A DNA stretch of 64,000 nt from Tricholoma matsutake (Eukaryota; Basidiomycota; Agaricomycetes; Agaricales; Tricholomataceae), in the NCBI GenBank assembly GCA_026075535.2, contig AP026545.1:3472001-3536000 (forward strand). Reading direction: 5' to 3'. Numbering within the stretch: position 1 is the first letter of the stretch; each line of letters begins with the position of its first letter. This document shows positions 43,532-55,455 of the stretch, piece by piece. The notes below the pieces were generated by a model, which ran no database searches, was not told the origin of the DNA, and worked only from the letters and a program-made list of their open reading frames with translations. Both the position numbers and the translations under genes were made by a program.

Positions 43532-46500
43532 TTATTTGTCTTCGAAGTCCAGAAGGTCTTCGGGAATATCTTTGTCAATGTTCAAAGTGTTTCGAAGTTT
43601 TTCGAGACGTTCAGAGTCGATATCGAGGAAGTTCAGTGGAAGGGGAATTGATTTTCAAGCAAAATAGGGAAGGAGTTGGAAGGCGGCAATTGGCCAATGG
43701 AATACTGAACCATCGAGTTCGCAGATGATATAGGCTCCTTTTTGATCGATGATGATGAGGGGACCTAAATATCGAGGTCGCATCTTACAATTGAGAGATT
43801 TCTTGATTTGCATGTTGCGAAGTAGGACCAGGTCGCCTTTTTCGAAGTTGTAGTCGTGCATCATTTGTTTGTGAATGAGTTCAAAACGTTTCGCGGCTTT
43901 GAGTCGAGCGGTATAGACTTTCAAATATAGAAGTTTGAGGTCAGATGATTGTTTCTGTAGTGTGATTGCTCTTTGAGCGATGAGATCGGTTGTTGATAAG
44001 ATAGAATCAGGAGGGGGTTGCAAGTATGTTGCTTCGGAGATGTCGAGCGGGATTAGGGGATGTGATCCTGTAACTGCAAAGTAAGGAGAGCAACCCATAC
44101 ATCTACGAACTGTAACTTGTTCTGCCCAAAACACAGAGTGTGCTCTAGCTGACCATTTGCTCTGATCTCCATCGACTGCTTTGAATAACGATTGTCGAAT
44201 ATCGAAGTGAGCTCGTTCGACAATTCCATTCGCATGAGAATTGTAGCTGCTAATTCGAATATGGTTAATATGATATCATTTCAAAAGGTATTCCAATGCT
44301 GTGATGAAGGCTGATCCATTATCGCTCACGATTTCATATAGGGAACCCCATCTACAAATGATATCTTTGAAGATCCAATCCCTGAGGGTCATGGCATTTT
44401 CTTGTCAAAGATTTTGCCATTCAGGATAGGTTGTTAGTGAACATCAACCTTGTACAATATACTTGAATCTGCTTGAAGGAGGCATTTGCATAGTATCAAC
44501 ATAGACTTTGCTGAATAAAGGTGCAGGTGTGGCGATGGTAGGTGGGATGAGGAGATTTCAAGTTTGTCGTACTTGGCAGAGGTGCCAGGTGCAAATAAAC
44601 CATGCAATGTCAGCTTTCATGTTAGGCCACCAGAATCATAGGGAAATAACAGATTTCATCGTGAAGACCATTTTGTGTCTGATATCGTCGTGAGCTGCAT
44701 GAATAACTTCAAGATGATGTTTGGGAATTGTGATGATTTTGTGAGCTCCATGAGAGTCCTTTCTCCAAAATTTGCCACAATCTAAGAAGAATTCGGTGCA
44801 ATATCAAACGAAGGTAGCATATTCGGAATCTGATAAATCTGGAGGTTGTACCAAATCCTCTAACCATTTTTGAATGCAAATTAATCTTTCGTCATCCTTT
44901 TTCGCATTGTTCATTTGTGGGACATCATTGTAGTCAGATCCTCCCCCTTACTGAGATCTGAAGAGAGGGAGAGTGTCAAAACTCAATAGGAAGTAAAGGG
45001 ATGAGTCATAATGGGATTGATTTGGTGTACAAAACCGTACCGTGAAGATGATCGATCCAGTCTCCAAAATCATTTTCGTTATCGAACTGGTCATCTTCGT
45101 CTTGTGGAGGACATCTCGAAAGTCCATCTGGACCATGATGTGTACCTGCGACATGAACCAATGTGAAGTGAAAAGTGAGAATCGAGATGATCCATCGATT
45201 GATGCTAGCGCTAGGTGCAATATCAGGATTTGAGAGCATGCCTTTGATATACCTTGTGTCAACTTCAACGATGAGGTTTTGGACCCCTATTAGGTACAAT
45301 TGAAGTGCTCCGAGAGCACGATATAGACTGTAGAGTTTGAGTTTTGCTTGTGAGAACCGGGATTCGCGGTCATTAAGCGTGATCAAGCCAAATTGACTGT
45401 AATATCGTTTTCAAGGGTTGTTGGGATCGCATTGCGCAAGAAAGAAACCAATAGCAATGTACAAAGTGTCAACTGATAGGATAACTGGGGCGTTGGATGA
45501 GTAGTTGATAGCGCAAATTGCTGGGGAATTGATGAGTGCTTGCTTCAGGTCTTCCTGTGCTGCAATTTGTTTTGGTCCAAATTCAAAAGGGACATCTTTG
45601 CGTGTAAGGTGTATTAGAGCTGTAGCACATTGAGTGAAGTTTCAAATAAAGATACAACAAACTCCAATAGTCCCTAAAAATGCCTTGACTTTGGTAAGGC
45701 TTCAACAAGGTCCCCATTTGCTAACCGCTGCGATGCGAGTGGGATTGGCCATACAACCTTCGATATTGCATCAATGACCTAAAATGATTATTTCAGTGAT
45801 GCAAAGGTAGAGTTTCGGACCAGAAAAGGTTCCTCCACAATACTTCATGCATTGGACTATACGATTTAGATTCCCAAAATGTTCCCAAATGAAGCGTCGA
45901 ATGCCTGGATTATTGGCGATCATTTTGTAAGATCCTCCAATAGTGTTGCCATGGCTCAGCCGATGTTTTTTTTCAGAAAATGGCTATACTGTTCCTAATA
46001 AAATTTCTAAAATTCTGGAAATATTTGATGACATAGAGGAGTTCAAAAGCCGAGGGGCATGTTTCAGCACTAAGAAATTGGGCCAGCCCTTCCTGGGCTA
46101 TTAATGGGGCTTTGATTTCAAGCCAAGCTGCAAGCCAAACTAAAGCCACATTAATAACTTGGGAAGGGCTGGCCCGATTTCTTAGAACCAAAATATGACC
46201 CCTCGGCTTTTGAGCTCTTCTATCTTGTCAAATATTTCCAAAAATTTAGAAATTTTATTTGGAACACAATAGCCATTTGTTGAAAAAATGTTGGCTTGAG
46301 CCATGGCAACACTATCCTCTGATCGTTTGATATTCTGATTTTGGACCCTTAACTGGTGTGTTGTCGATGTAAGGGATGGTGATATGAGGGATTTCAGGTT
46401 GTAGGATGAATGTGATGTTGTCGTGTAAGATCAGAACTGAGTTCATCCAACCCATTGGTAGGGTGACAATTCGAAGCGCTCCAAAAGGTGTCTGAAACAT

Positions 46501-48096
46501 TGTTAGATCTTGAGATGATTCTGCGACTTTCCTTTCGTCGAATGCGACATATAGGTCCAACATTCCACTGCAAGCGCATCCCCCAAACTGTTCAGCTAGA
46601 TGCTCGGGGATCAGGATGATGCCAGAGTGCTGAATCATTACTTGATTTAGCAGTTTGAGACTGTGGACAATTTGAAGTGATTTTGCGTCTTTCTTCGCAA
46701 TGCAAAACCATCACGCTCAATACGATGAGTTTGATGACTTGTATACTCCTGCTTCTATCTTCTTTTTCAGCATTTCGCAGATCTGTTCGTACAGACCAGG
46801 AGGTATAGGGATATTACGTTTGACCCATGGAGTCTGAGGAATGATGGGGAATTTGATAGGAGGAAAGAAGTCAGGGTGAAAGCTTCCTCATTCTTGTTTG
46901 GTCCATGCGAAACCCATTTCATGATTTTGGATAAAGTTGTGCATAAGCTTTCATTCTTCTGGCCATAGGAAATTGCCAGGATGGTTTTTGTCGATGATAG
47001 CTTTGCGTTCGAGTGTATATTGGGGAGAAGGGACAAACAATGGGGGGTGAGGATTGAGTTTTGGCATTTTCTTGAGGGGGTCACCAGTGATTGTTCAAAC
47101 AATGCGAAATCGATCAGATAGTTCAGTAATAACTGGTCAAATTTTCTGTGCAACTGGTTTGTATTTCTTCTTCAAGGCTGCAAAGATTGGGTATATAGAG
47201 TCAGTTGATGAGATGTGGGGAGGGGAAATGATAGCAGAGTCATGCATAGAGGTGGCTGTCGAGGCCGATAAGAACATTGCATACTGGTGGCTAGCCATTA
47301 AATATAAGTTTGCAAGAATTGAGGAAAAGGAAAGGGTGTTCAAAGAGTTTGAGGAGTCAATATTGGGAATATTCACAGTGTACTTGATAGTTATAGAGGA
47401 ATTAGAATGGTCAAAAGAAATAATGAGAGTGCACTGGTTATTCTCTGAGATTTTATCCTCTAGTTGCAAAACTCCTTGTGAACTACTCTTCTTTGACGAT
47501 TAGATCAGGGGATAGTTGGAATAGCGCAGGATCATGTCGAGTTTGGATTGAATATAGTTATTGTTTGTGCTTCATTTTGATAATTCTTCACTGTACTTTC
47601 TCTGAGAATGTTGAATGGTCATCCAAGCAGAATGTTGTAGGCTGGATTGTGGATGATGTGTATTTGCATGTAGAGGGTGATGCTACTGACTTTGCAAGGT
47701 ACATTTTGTGCCAAACCTAGACTCTGGTCAATACCACCGTTAGCCAATTGTAGAGGGATGTGTATCAAAGGATCATATGTGAGACTGAGTTTGTGACAAA
47801 CTTCTTCTGACATTGCGATGATCGATGAACCCAGATCAACTACACTTTTGACTGGATTTCTGCCGTTGATGTTCATAATGACCAATCTAATAGAGTGTGA
47901 TTCCTTGGCTGCAATGAAAGGTTTGGGTATTTCTCCAGGGCGAAGACTGCCAATATATGTTTTGTAAGGGTCGTCAATTACGAAAATATCATTGTTAAGG
48001 AGATTTGTAGCATTATTTCCTTTGGGTTGCTGGATACGATGTGCAGTGACCTGTTCCTTCCATTTCATATGAACTTTGGGCAATAGCGAAAGTAAT
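43532..48096 (-). pseudogene. R7 pol (PR-RT-RH-INT)
   Basis: Protease VVDLGSSIIAMSEEVCHKLSL near 47830 (the D-S/T-G triad reads DLG). The RT N-terminal part is at 47153-46640, then GMLDLYVAFDERKVAESSQDL and MGWMNSVLILHDNI near 46570-46420, split by a MITE at 45941-46314. RNase H (LYSLYRALGALQLYLIGVQNLIVEVDTR...VHVAGTHHGPDGLSR) is at about 45340-45120. Integrase follows, with CMGCSPYFAVTGSHPLIPLDIS and the C-terminal LVLLRNMQIKKSLNCKMRPRYLGPL at 44230-43700, ending DKDIPEDLLDFEDK* at 43532. Several frameshifts and stops. Confidence 0.82.
45941..46314. mobile_element. Foldback hAT-like MITE, family M2
   Basis: 374 bp, ends TAGTGTTGCCATGGCTCAGCC / rc TAGTGTTGCCATGGCTCAAGCC, with long inverted arms (GGGCCAGCCCTTCC / GGAAGGGCTGGCCC in the middle). 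Flanks TCCTCCAA and TCCTCTGA are an 8-bp duplication with two transitions. It splits R7 RT. Confidence 0.88.
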
Positions 48097-48540
48097 TAGT
48101 GTTTGAAGGTCCAGTCCATGGTTATGTAACAGTCTTTTGGAATTTTGAGATGTAATCTGCTTGTCAAAGCCTTACAACTTATCCTGGCATTTTAGGACTT
48201 TTTGTACACAATGTCAAGATATGATTGAAAAGGTTTTGTCATTATGCCTCAGTGGTTTTTACAGAATTAAACATATTAAACATAAAACAATTTTTTCAGT
48301 CTATACATTTTCTGAGGTTTTGAGAAAAGTGTATGAACTGGAAAAATTGTTTTGTGTTTAATATGTTTAATTCTGTAAAAACCACTGGTGTATAATGACA
48401 AAACCTTTTTGGTCCTATCTTGACATTACATTCAAAAAGTCCTGAAATGCCAGGATAAGTTGTAAAGCTTTAACAAGCAGATTACATCTCAATATTCCAA
48501 AAGACTGTTACATAACCATGGACTGGACCTTCAAACACTT
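48097..48540. mobile_element. Foldback hAT-like MITE, family M1-like
   Basis: 444 bp near-perfect palindrome, starting TAGTGTTTGAAGGTCCAGTCC and ending GGACTGGACCTTCAAACACTT. Flanks AAAGTAAT (48089-48096) and AAAGTTAT (48541-48548) are an 8-bp duplication with one mismatch. It lies between R7 gag and protease. Confidence 0.88.
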
Positions 48541-48544
48541 AAAG

Positions 48545-50200
48545 TTATTCTTTGGGGGTTAGAGTGATAATCAGCATTTTCATCGATTGAGTGAAGACGT
48601 CTTCGGAGATTTTGTCCTTTTGAATGGGGGCTTGGGTATGGTACAATGGGCCATCTTTTGCTTTTCCAGTCGATGCAAAGTTGCATTTGTGGGGAGGTAG
48701 ATAAGAATTTTTTTTAGTACCGTTGTAGGGATGTATTACCAGTTGTGATGGTTTCTCGGAGGTCAAAGATGGTGCCAAATTTGAAGTAGGTAGGTTGGTT
48801 GCTGTGGACGATATCGATGGTGCTGGTAGTTGTGGGATGAATTGTTCGACCGGTGCAGGGATTTGAGGGATTGAAGGCTGTGAGGCAGGAACTGTTGGCA
48901 CATTTGAATCAGTTCATGCAAAAGGTCTACCACTTTGTAAAGCATATATCTCTTGTTTGAGTTGTGCAATATGATCTTCGGCCATTGTAGATAGGTCAGT
49001 AATTTGGTAGACACCTCTGGATGGTGTCGAAGAAACTGTTGAAGGTGTGATATTATACATTAGCAAAGGGGTAACATTAGATGGAGGGTTTCATCAAGTC
49101 CATTCATCAATCCTGTCCTTGATAAAATGACTGGGGATGTTTTGAGGAGTGTATTGACCATTTGGGAGAATGATTCTGCCTTCAGTGTTCTTCTTACACT
49201 TTCCTTCATTGATATATGACTGGCAAACCAAGCAATCACTAATGAAATGTCCTGTAAGTCCACAAAAGATGCAAACTAAAGTTTTGAGTTGGTCCAAATG
49301 AAATCCACTGTTAGGTCGAGTAGTGTTTGTGGTCTTTGAACCTGCTAAAGTGGTTATGAGAGTGGCTGTGAATTTCTCGAGGATTGCCATAAGATCTTCC
49401 GATTTAATTTGAGGCGAAGATGTCGAGGTTGTTGGGATTGCCGAAGGTGCTGAAGAATGTGAACTGAGTAGTGATGTCAAATCTGAAGCGATAGATCCTG
49501 CTAAAATGAATTTTGCTGCTGCATGAATATCATCGAGTGGGTAGAGGACGTCAGGGTAGTGATCAGGGAATTTTAGTTTGAGTCATCGAGTGATTCTAGC
49601 CCATAAACCTGGTTGAAAACCCCGAATGAAGGCTCTGCTTTGTTTAGCATCGGAGATCCTGCCTTTAGTAGATGAGAACTTTGTGATGTTATAGAATGAC
49701 CAAAAGTATGATGCCAAATTGCTCATGTTGTAAATACCTATGCAAAGTTGTTCACCAACGAGTTTGTCCATGTCTGAAATTGACCATTTCCGATCATCTT
49801 TGGAACCAGGGTACAGTTGGTGAATAGCGATGCGAAAATTCTGGAATGAAATGCCAGCGTCATATTCTGGAATCAATTCCCAGAGTTCAGAATTGTCGAT
49901 ATCGAGGTAGCAACAAGCATGCTTCTTCATTTCTCCAGAGTTTGTGACATTGCATGCTGAGAAAAGCAATTCAAGCTCATTAAAATATCTGCAAAGTTCT
50001 CGTGGCTGGGTGGGGTCAAATTTTGGAGCTGTGGAATGACCACGAGCTGGCATAGTTGCTTGTGTAGTCATGAATGCAATGTTTCTAGGGGTAGGGGTTA
50101 AAACTTGGGTGAATGATGGTAGAGGAGCCGAAGTTGTTGGAAGGATGAATGAAGAGGTAGATGATGAAGATGAAGAAGTAGAGGATGATTTTGAAGGCAA
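48545..50200 (-). pseudogene. R7 gag
   Basis: Serine-rich start (MPSKSSSTSS...), then KFDPTQPRELCRYFNELELLF, YLDIDNSELWELIPEYD and IHQLYPGSKDDRKWSISDMDKL (capsid-like), FIRGFQPGLWARI, a CCHC knuckle CIFCGLTGHFISDC near 49250, and a proline-rich tail (PSIPQIPAPVEQFIPQLPAPS). Two or more breaks separate the segments. The true start could lie upstream of 50200. Confidence 0.78.
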
Positions 50201-50387
50201 TGAGATAGGTGAAGGGAATAGTTGACGGTGAGTAGATTCTGCTTTGGAAACAGGGATTAGGATATCTCCCGATTGTTTGAGAGATTCGAAGGCGTGGCAA
50301 GTGTTGATTTGAAGGTTTCTAGCTTGTGTTGGCCTAAGCCGGGAGATTCAAGATGGATTAGGCGATGAAATGATTTAGAAACCCCTT

Positions 50388-50400
50388 GCGGTGGGCTCCA
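50388..50400 (-). promoter_or_regulatory. Candidate tRNA primer-binding site of R7
   Basis: Minus-strand TGGAGCCCACCGC begins 3 nt after the LTR. It starts with TGG, complementary to a tRNA CCA end, unlike the self-primed chromoviruses here. The tRNA identity is not assigned. Confidence 0.55.
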
Positions 50401-50403
50401 AAA

Positions 50404-51418
50404 TGATGATACTCGACCAGGAAACCCAAACAAAACCCACAAAAAGGCTTCGGATGGTATAACACAGGTTAGAGGAAGGTTGCAAGGTGGTACTAAATAT
50501 CACCACTGTTACCCGAGGTTAGGGAAACGGCTTTAGAGAGGGTCCAATGATGTTTGATGGGGTTCGAGAGTGTATGAAGCACTGCGATAATGTTCGAGGA
50601 AAGTTTGAAGATGTTTGAAGATGTTTGAAGAAGTTCGAGGGGCTTATAGAGGACGTGGATGATTTCGACAAAGGCTGAGGATAGACTATAAGGATGTAGA
50701 AGGGCTTTGAGAGGGAATAGACAATAGACAATAGTTTCGAGAAGCTAGTATGAGAAGTTTGAAGAAGTTCAGCATAAAACACTGAACTTCGAGACTAAGT
50801 CAAGAGGCTTGGACTCAAAAGAATTGCTCTTAAATCAGACAATTGGTGTGAGAGGATGATCTATTATGTCTTTCTAAGTAGCTAGTACAAGGCTATATAT
50901 GTTTGGAAGAGATGGTACTTAAAAGGAAATAAAACATGAGGCATACATGAGGCAAGGTATAAAACAATAAAGAACTTTGCAAATCATAAAATAAATGAAA
51001 GAAGATGAGAAGGGAAACATATAGAGTCACGATGTATTATGGGTACCTGTCCTATTGATCCAATATATCATCAAGACATCAAAGTGCTACAATTGCATCC
51101 TAAAATCCCATCGTCATGTCTCCTTGTGTCCGGTGATGCTCGATATGCGATGCAGTAACTCATACAAGGTGTGCTGCATGTATCTGAAGGGCAGTGCGAT
51201 AGGTATACAGTGGCTGAAGACGTTCAAGGTGCTGCAAAGATGTTCAAACCTGCTCAAAGTGTTGCGAAGTTGTTTGAAGTTGTTCAAGATTGTTTGAAGT
51301 TGTTTGAAGTAGTTTCGGAGCGGTCTCACGGGGTTTGTAGGGGTTGGGAGCGTGTGTGGTGATGTGTCGATGCATTTGGAGACGTTCCCAGAGCTTAAAG
51401 CACAAGGTGTACCTATCA
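50404..51418 (-). repeat. 5' LTR of R7
   Basis: 1015 bp, TGATGATACTCGACC...GGTGTACCTATCA on the plus strand. It has only two to three copies of the 10-bp unit expanded in the partner. Confidence 0.9.
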
Positions 51419-51805
51419 CCGTATGGACCCCCGGCCATCTGTGGCTCTCACCACACATATTAAATTGACAAAGCCATTCAATGCACCTGTTTGCAGGAAC
51501 CCCGCCTGCAAGAAAATGGACATTTGACCAAATACTGCATTAAAACAGGGGGAGGAATGGCTGAAAAAACAGTTGAAGAGTCTGCAGCAGCACGGAGAGC
51601 AGCTCAAAACAAAGGGAAGAAGGTCGGTAATTCATCCAACCTTAATCCAAGGGTCCCAATTACTGTGAAAGATGCTAATGGACATGCCTTCACTGTTATG
51701 GTGGATTCTGACCCTGCAAAACCCCAACCTGACATTTATACTCCATTCGCTGGACTTGCTAGTGACCCACTTCCCACAGCTTCAATCAAGGAGGTGGAAT
51801 ATTGA
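51419..51805 (+). pseudogene. R8 gag, C-terminal part
   Basis: Resumes after R7. The zinc knuckle CRNPACKK...GHLTKYC, cut by a 1-nt loss in an A run near 51515, is followed by the fungal copia signature IKTGGGMAEKTVEESAAARRAA. It ends KEVEY* at 51805 and pol follows closely. Confidence 0.8.
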
Positions 51806-53099
51806 GGGTTGGCTTGTCATTGAGGAGGAGTTAACCACAACTGTTGACTGGACCAACAACACCTTAACCCCTGGAGAAGAGGCATTCACTGCTGAACCAC
51901 TTAACCAAACTCAACGCTCCCAGGTTTCGCTTGCCAATTTCCCTTTTATTATTGATACGTCCACATCTCACCAGACAAGGCTGACTTGTTTACCCTTTGA
52001 CCAATCTCGCCCCACCCTGTGAAAGGTGTTGGGGGATCCTCCATTATTGTGATCGGTGTCGGTGACATAAAACTATGCATTGCTCAGGGCACATCAATCA
52101 TATTATATAATGCGCTTTACATCCCAAATGCGGCAGTCTGACTTATCTCAGTTGGTTCCCTCACTGACAACTCAAATGCTGTGGCTCATTTCAATAATTC
52201 CTCATGCTGGGTCATGGATAAATCTATGGGAGCACTTATTGCCCATGGAACTCTACTTCCCAATAAGAAACTATATACACTCAATCTGTACTCAGCCGCC
52301 GCTGACCATGCATTCACTGTCCACAAGTCCCCCAATCTGGAAACCTGGCACCACCGTCTTGGCCATGCAAATTATCAATCCCTTTGGGATATGGCCAAAA
52401 AGGGCACACTCACAGGTGCACCCATCGTCTCCACATCTAGACCAACCAAATGTGAATCTTGTGTCCTTGGCAAGCAGACAAAGACACCAGTTCCAAAGAA
52501 GCATGAGGAGGGGATTGGTCATAAGGTGACATGGAAGTTGGAAAAAGTTTGGGTGGATTTATCAGGTCTGCATGCAGTCAAATCTCATACTGGAAATTCT
52601 TATGTTATGGATATTGTCAACGATTATACATCTTTTCTGTGGTCGATACCACTTCATAACAAAGATGACTCATTTCCTGAACTGAAAGCTTGCAAATTAG
52701 CCCAGGAAAATGAAACAGGACTTAAAGTCAGAATCTACATCACAGACAATGGAGAATTAAAGTCTCATGAGATGGAAGCATGGCTTAAAACATGGGGAAC
52801 AGAACAACATTTTACGGCCCCATACACTTCAGCCCATATTGGGCAAGTCAAACACATGCATTGTACCCTTATGGCTAAGGCCCACACTATGCAAATTTAT
52901 TCGGGTTTACCGACTAACCTTTGGGACAAATTTTATCTAACAGCTTCTCATTTACATGCCAAAACCACTACACAATCACTTCAAGGGTGCACACCTTGGG
53001 AACTCTGGCATGGATGCAAGCCTGATTATTCATATATGTGTGAGATCAGTTGCCATGCCTTTGTTCTCATCCCAAAGAAGGATAACCCAAAGATTTTTG
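51806..53099 (+). pseudogene. R8 pol: protease and integrase
   Basis: Protease region FIIDTSTSH near 51945 (the expected DTGA-type triad reads DTST). GAG-pre-integrase block WHHRLGHANYQSLWDMAKKGTL near 52350 with CESCVLGK at 52450. Integrase core KVWVDLSG (first Asp) and YITDNGE (second Asp) at 52550-52750. The catalytic Glu position in the following ...HIGQVKHMH block reads Lys. The frame 52181-53099 is open up to F2. Confidence 0.85.
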
Positions 53100-53349
53100 G
53101 AGTACTTTACACTCCCCCACCTATTTCGGTTGGATTCCGGTTTGTCCGGCCAGAATTTCCGGAATTTCTGGAATCCAGTGGAATTTTTTTTGTATGTAGA
53201 TTTCCCTATGCAGCACAATTCTGGTCGGAATAAGGATCCAATTTACAGCCGGAATCCCCAGAATCTGACCAGACTCATCACAACCGGAATAACAGGAATA
53301 ACCGGAATAACCAGAATGCACGTGCTTTCCCAAATAAAAGTTCAACACA

Positions 53350-53420
53350 CATCAATAATCGAACTCTCGCCCTTGGGTCTGCATACATAACAGCACGCTT
53401 AACCACTGAGCTACCAAGGA
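53350..53420 (-). other. tRNA-like module, outward facing (F2 left)
   Basis: On the minus strand TGGTAGCTCAGTGG (53416-53403; A box) and AGAGTTCGATT (53367-53357; B box), about 50 nt apart. This is the most tRNA-like of the four modules. The acceptor ends do not pair fully, so I do not call a tRNA gene. Confidence 0.6.
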
Positions 53421-53689
53421 AGTATTCTTTGGTATACATTTAATACTTTTATTACCCAACCAAGGTATGTAGTTAATCACAGCCATTAATGGAATAATTG
53501 ATAAGTATGCATACGCATGACACGTGACACATGACTGCCAGCTCACAACCACTACCACCACTGTTGCCAACGCTGCCTCCTTCTCCTCTCCACTCTACCA
53601 CCACCACTGCGTGCACACCCACCACCACCATTCCCACGCCCAATGCCACCATCACCACCACCTTCAAACGAGCCGACTGGACAGAATGT

Positions 53690-54240
53690 GGGCCCAAACG
53701 ATGCAGATCGCATCGTTTGGGCCCTATGTAAGTTTTTTTCATTTGGTTTTTGTTTTAATGAACTAACTCATTTTTTTAGTTTTCTAGGTTATAATCTACT
53801 AGTAACGATGCCACCACCTGCAAACGAGCCAACATGGGCCCTACATAAGTTTTTTTCGTTTGGTTTTTGTTTTAATAAACTAACTAACTCATTTTTTTTA
53901 GTTTTCTAGGTTATAATCTACTAGTAACGACGCCACCACCTGCAAACGAGCCAACACGGGCCCAAACAACGCAGATTGCATCGTTTGGGCCCTATGTGAG
54001 TTTTTTTCGTTTGGTTTTCGTTTTAATAAACTAAGTAACTCATTTTTTTAGTTTTCTAGGTTATAATCTACTAGTAACGATGCCACCACCCGCAAACGAG
54101 CCAACACGGGCCCAAATGACGCAGATCACGTCGTTTGGGCCCTATGTGAGTTTTTTTTATTTGCTTTTTGTTTTTATAAACTAACTAATTGTAATTTATT
54201 GCTTTTTAGGTTGTATACTACTGGGGACGACCTGCCACGA
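53690..54240 (+). repeat. Tandem palindrome/intron-like units in F2
   Basis: Three to four units of about 120-150 bp. Each has GGGCCCAAACGATGC mirrored by GCATCGTTTGGGCCC (perfect 15-bp arms at 53690-53724, partial in later units), then GTAAGT or GTGAGT, a T-rich tract, AACTAACT, TTTTTTAG, and TTATAATCTACTAGTAACGA. The order donor, T tract, branch-like, AG resembles small fungal introns. Confidence 0.7.
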
Positions 54241-54485
54241 TGAAAAATGTGCAACCCATGCCCACGCCCACCCGATCCCCTCCTCCCCATTCAAATGGGA
54301 TGTGAGGCTGTCGACACGGGCTAGGAGGGTGCAGAGGGATGCCAGGAGACCCTGGAAGGGGGGTACCTGCCTAGTAAGCACCCACCAACTTCTGTACCTG
54401 TGCCATGTCGCACTGACGTGCCCAACCCCCCCCCCCCCAAAAAAAAAGAAAAAAACAGAAATTCAGACAGGGGACGACAGCGACG

Positions 54486-54720
54486 AATGACGACAAGCCA
54501 CCCACCCCCAGCCTCATGAGCAACTGCTCGTGGGGTGGATCGTGGGTGGAATGACAATGACGACAAGCCACCCACCCCCAGCCTCATGAGCAACTGCTCG
54601 TGGGGTGGAACATGGGTGGAATGGCACCCAGGTGCAGGGGTAGGAGACGACAATGCACCACCCACCCCCAGCCTCATGAGCAACTGCTCATGGGGTGGAT
54701 CGTGGGTGGAAGGACAGACA
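54486..54720 (+). repeat. Three direct repeats with GAGC hairpins in F2
   Basis: Each copy has CCACCCACCCCCAGCC, ATGAGCAACTGCTCRTGGGG and TGGATCGTGGGTGGAA. The first two copies are nearly identical. Similar hairpins recur in F1, G and H. Confidence 0.75.
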
Positions 54721-55084
54721 ACAGCAGGGTCGTGTCCCCTCCCCCTCCCCCGCACTTTGTGTGGGGAGGGATTTTTTGTGTATCTTAATTATTTATTAGT
54801 ATTGTGCCCCCCCTACCCCGTTTTGTGTGGGGGAGGGATTTTTTTCTTTATGTTTTTACCTCCCCCCTCGCATTCGGCGCGAGGGGTTAGCTTTTTATGT
54901 ATATAAATAAAACTCCCTCTCGCATCTTGTGAGAGGGAGGATTTTTTGTTTATGTATATAATTACAATTATCCCCACTCCCTCGCATTCAATGTGAGGGA
55001 TGTGGTTAATTAAAAAAATTTGATCTTAACTACTTCGAAAAAAATTAGAGTGTCATGAATAAACATTATATTACTATCGAATAA

Positions 55085-55175
55085 TTCTCCTGTGGCTCAA
55101 CTGGTTAAGCACACATGTTTGGTTTGTCATGTGATCACTCTAATCAAGATGTCTTGAGTTCAATCCTTACTCTGC
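55085..55175 (+). other. tRNA-like module, outward facing (F2 right)
   Basis: A box TGGCTCAACTGG (55093-55104) and B box GAGTTCAATCC (55156-55166). Closely related to the F1 left module, including the TTTGGTTTGTCATGTGAT stretch between the boxes. Confidence 0.6.
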
Positions 55176-55261
55176 ACAAATATATTTTGTAGGCACTTTG
55201 ACAACTTAAGACTTGAAATTTGACTATCCATTAGGCTATATACTCTAAGTTGAGGATCTGG

Positions 55262-55455
55262 AGTAACCAGAATCTGGTCGGAATAACTGGAATAACTGGA
55301 CTCCAACCAGAATAACTGGACTCCAACCGGAATAACTGGACTCCAATCAGAATAACTGGACTCCAACTGGAATAATTGGACTCCAACCAGAATAACTGGA
55401 CTCCAATCAGAATAACTGGACTCCAACCGGAATAACTGGACTCCGACCGGAATAG
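55262..55455 (+). repeat. 20-bp subterminal tandem repeat of F2
   Basis: About nine copies of GGAATAACTGGACTCCAACC with Y/R variants, next to the right terminal repeat. Such arrays can serve as transposase-binding sites in hAT elements; that role is inferred. Confidence 0.8.

Larger units (their letters stand above)
40679..51418 (-). mobile_element. R7: Ty3/gypsy element (TGATAGG family), full length
   Basis: 10.7 kb inserted in R8 gag. LTRs 40679-41791 (3') and 50404-51418 (5'). Flanks are CCAT (40675-40678) and CCGT (51419-51422), a 4-bp duplication with a CpG transition in one copy. On the minus strand: gag with a CCHC knuckle, protease, RT, RNase H, integrase. On the plus strand next to the 3' LTR: an antisense four-exon accessory gene. 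Two foldback MITEs are inside. I see no chromodomain. Confidence 0.9.

Noticed and set aside
47054..47503. Plus-strand 149-codon frame inside R7
   Set aside because: Antisense to the R7 protease/RT region, and no intron structure or counterpart in R6, unlike the accessory gene.
53350..53420. Functional tRNA gene
   Set aside because: A and B boxes are good, but the acceptor stem and anticodon arm do not form a convincing cloverleaf by eye. Kept only as a tRNA-like module.
55262..55455. Regular 20-bp repeats that could be taken for a CRISPR array
   Set aside because: Contiguous tandem repeats without spacers, inside a eukaryotic transposon.
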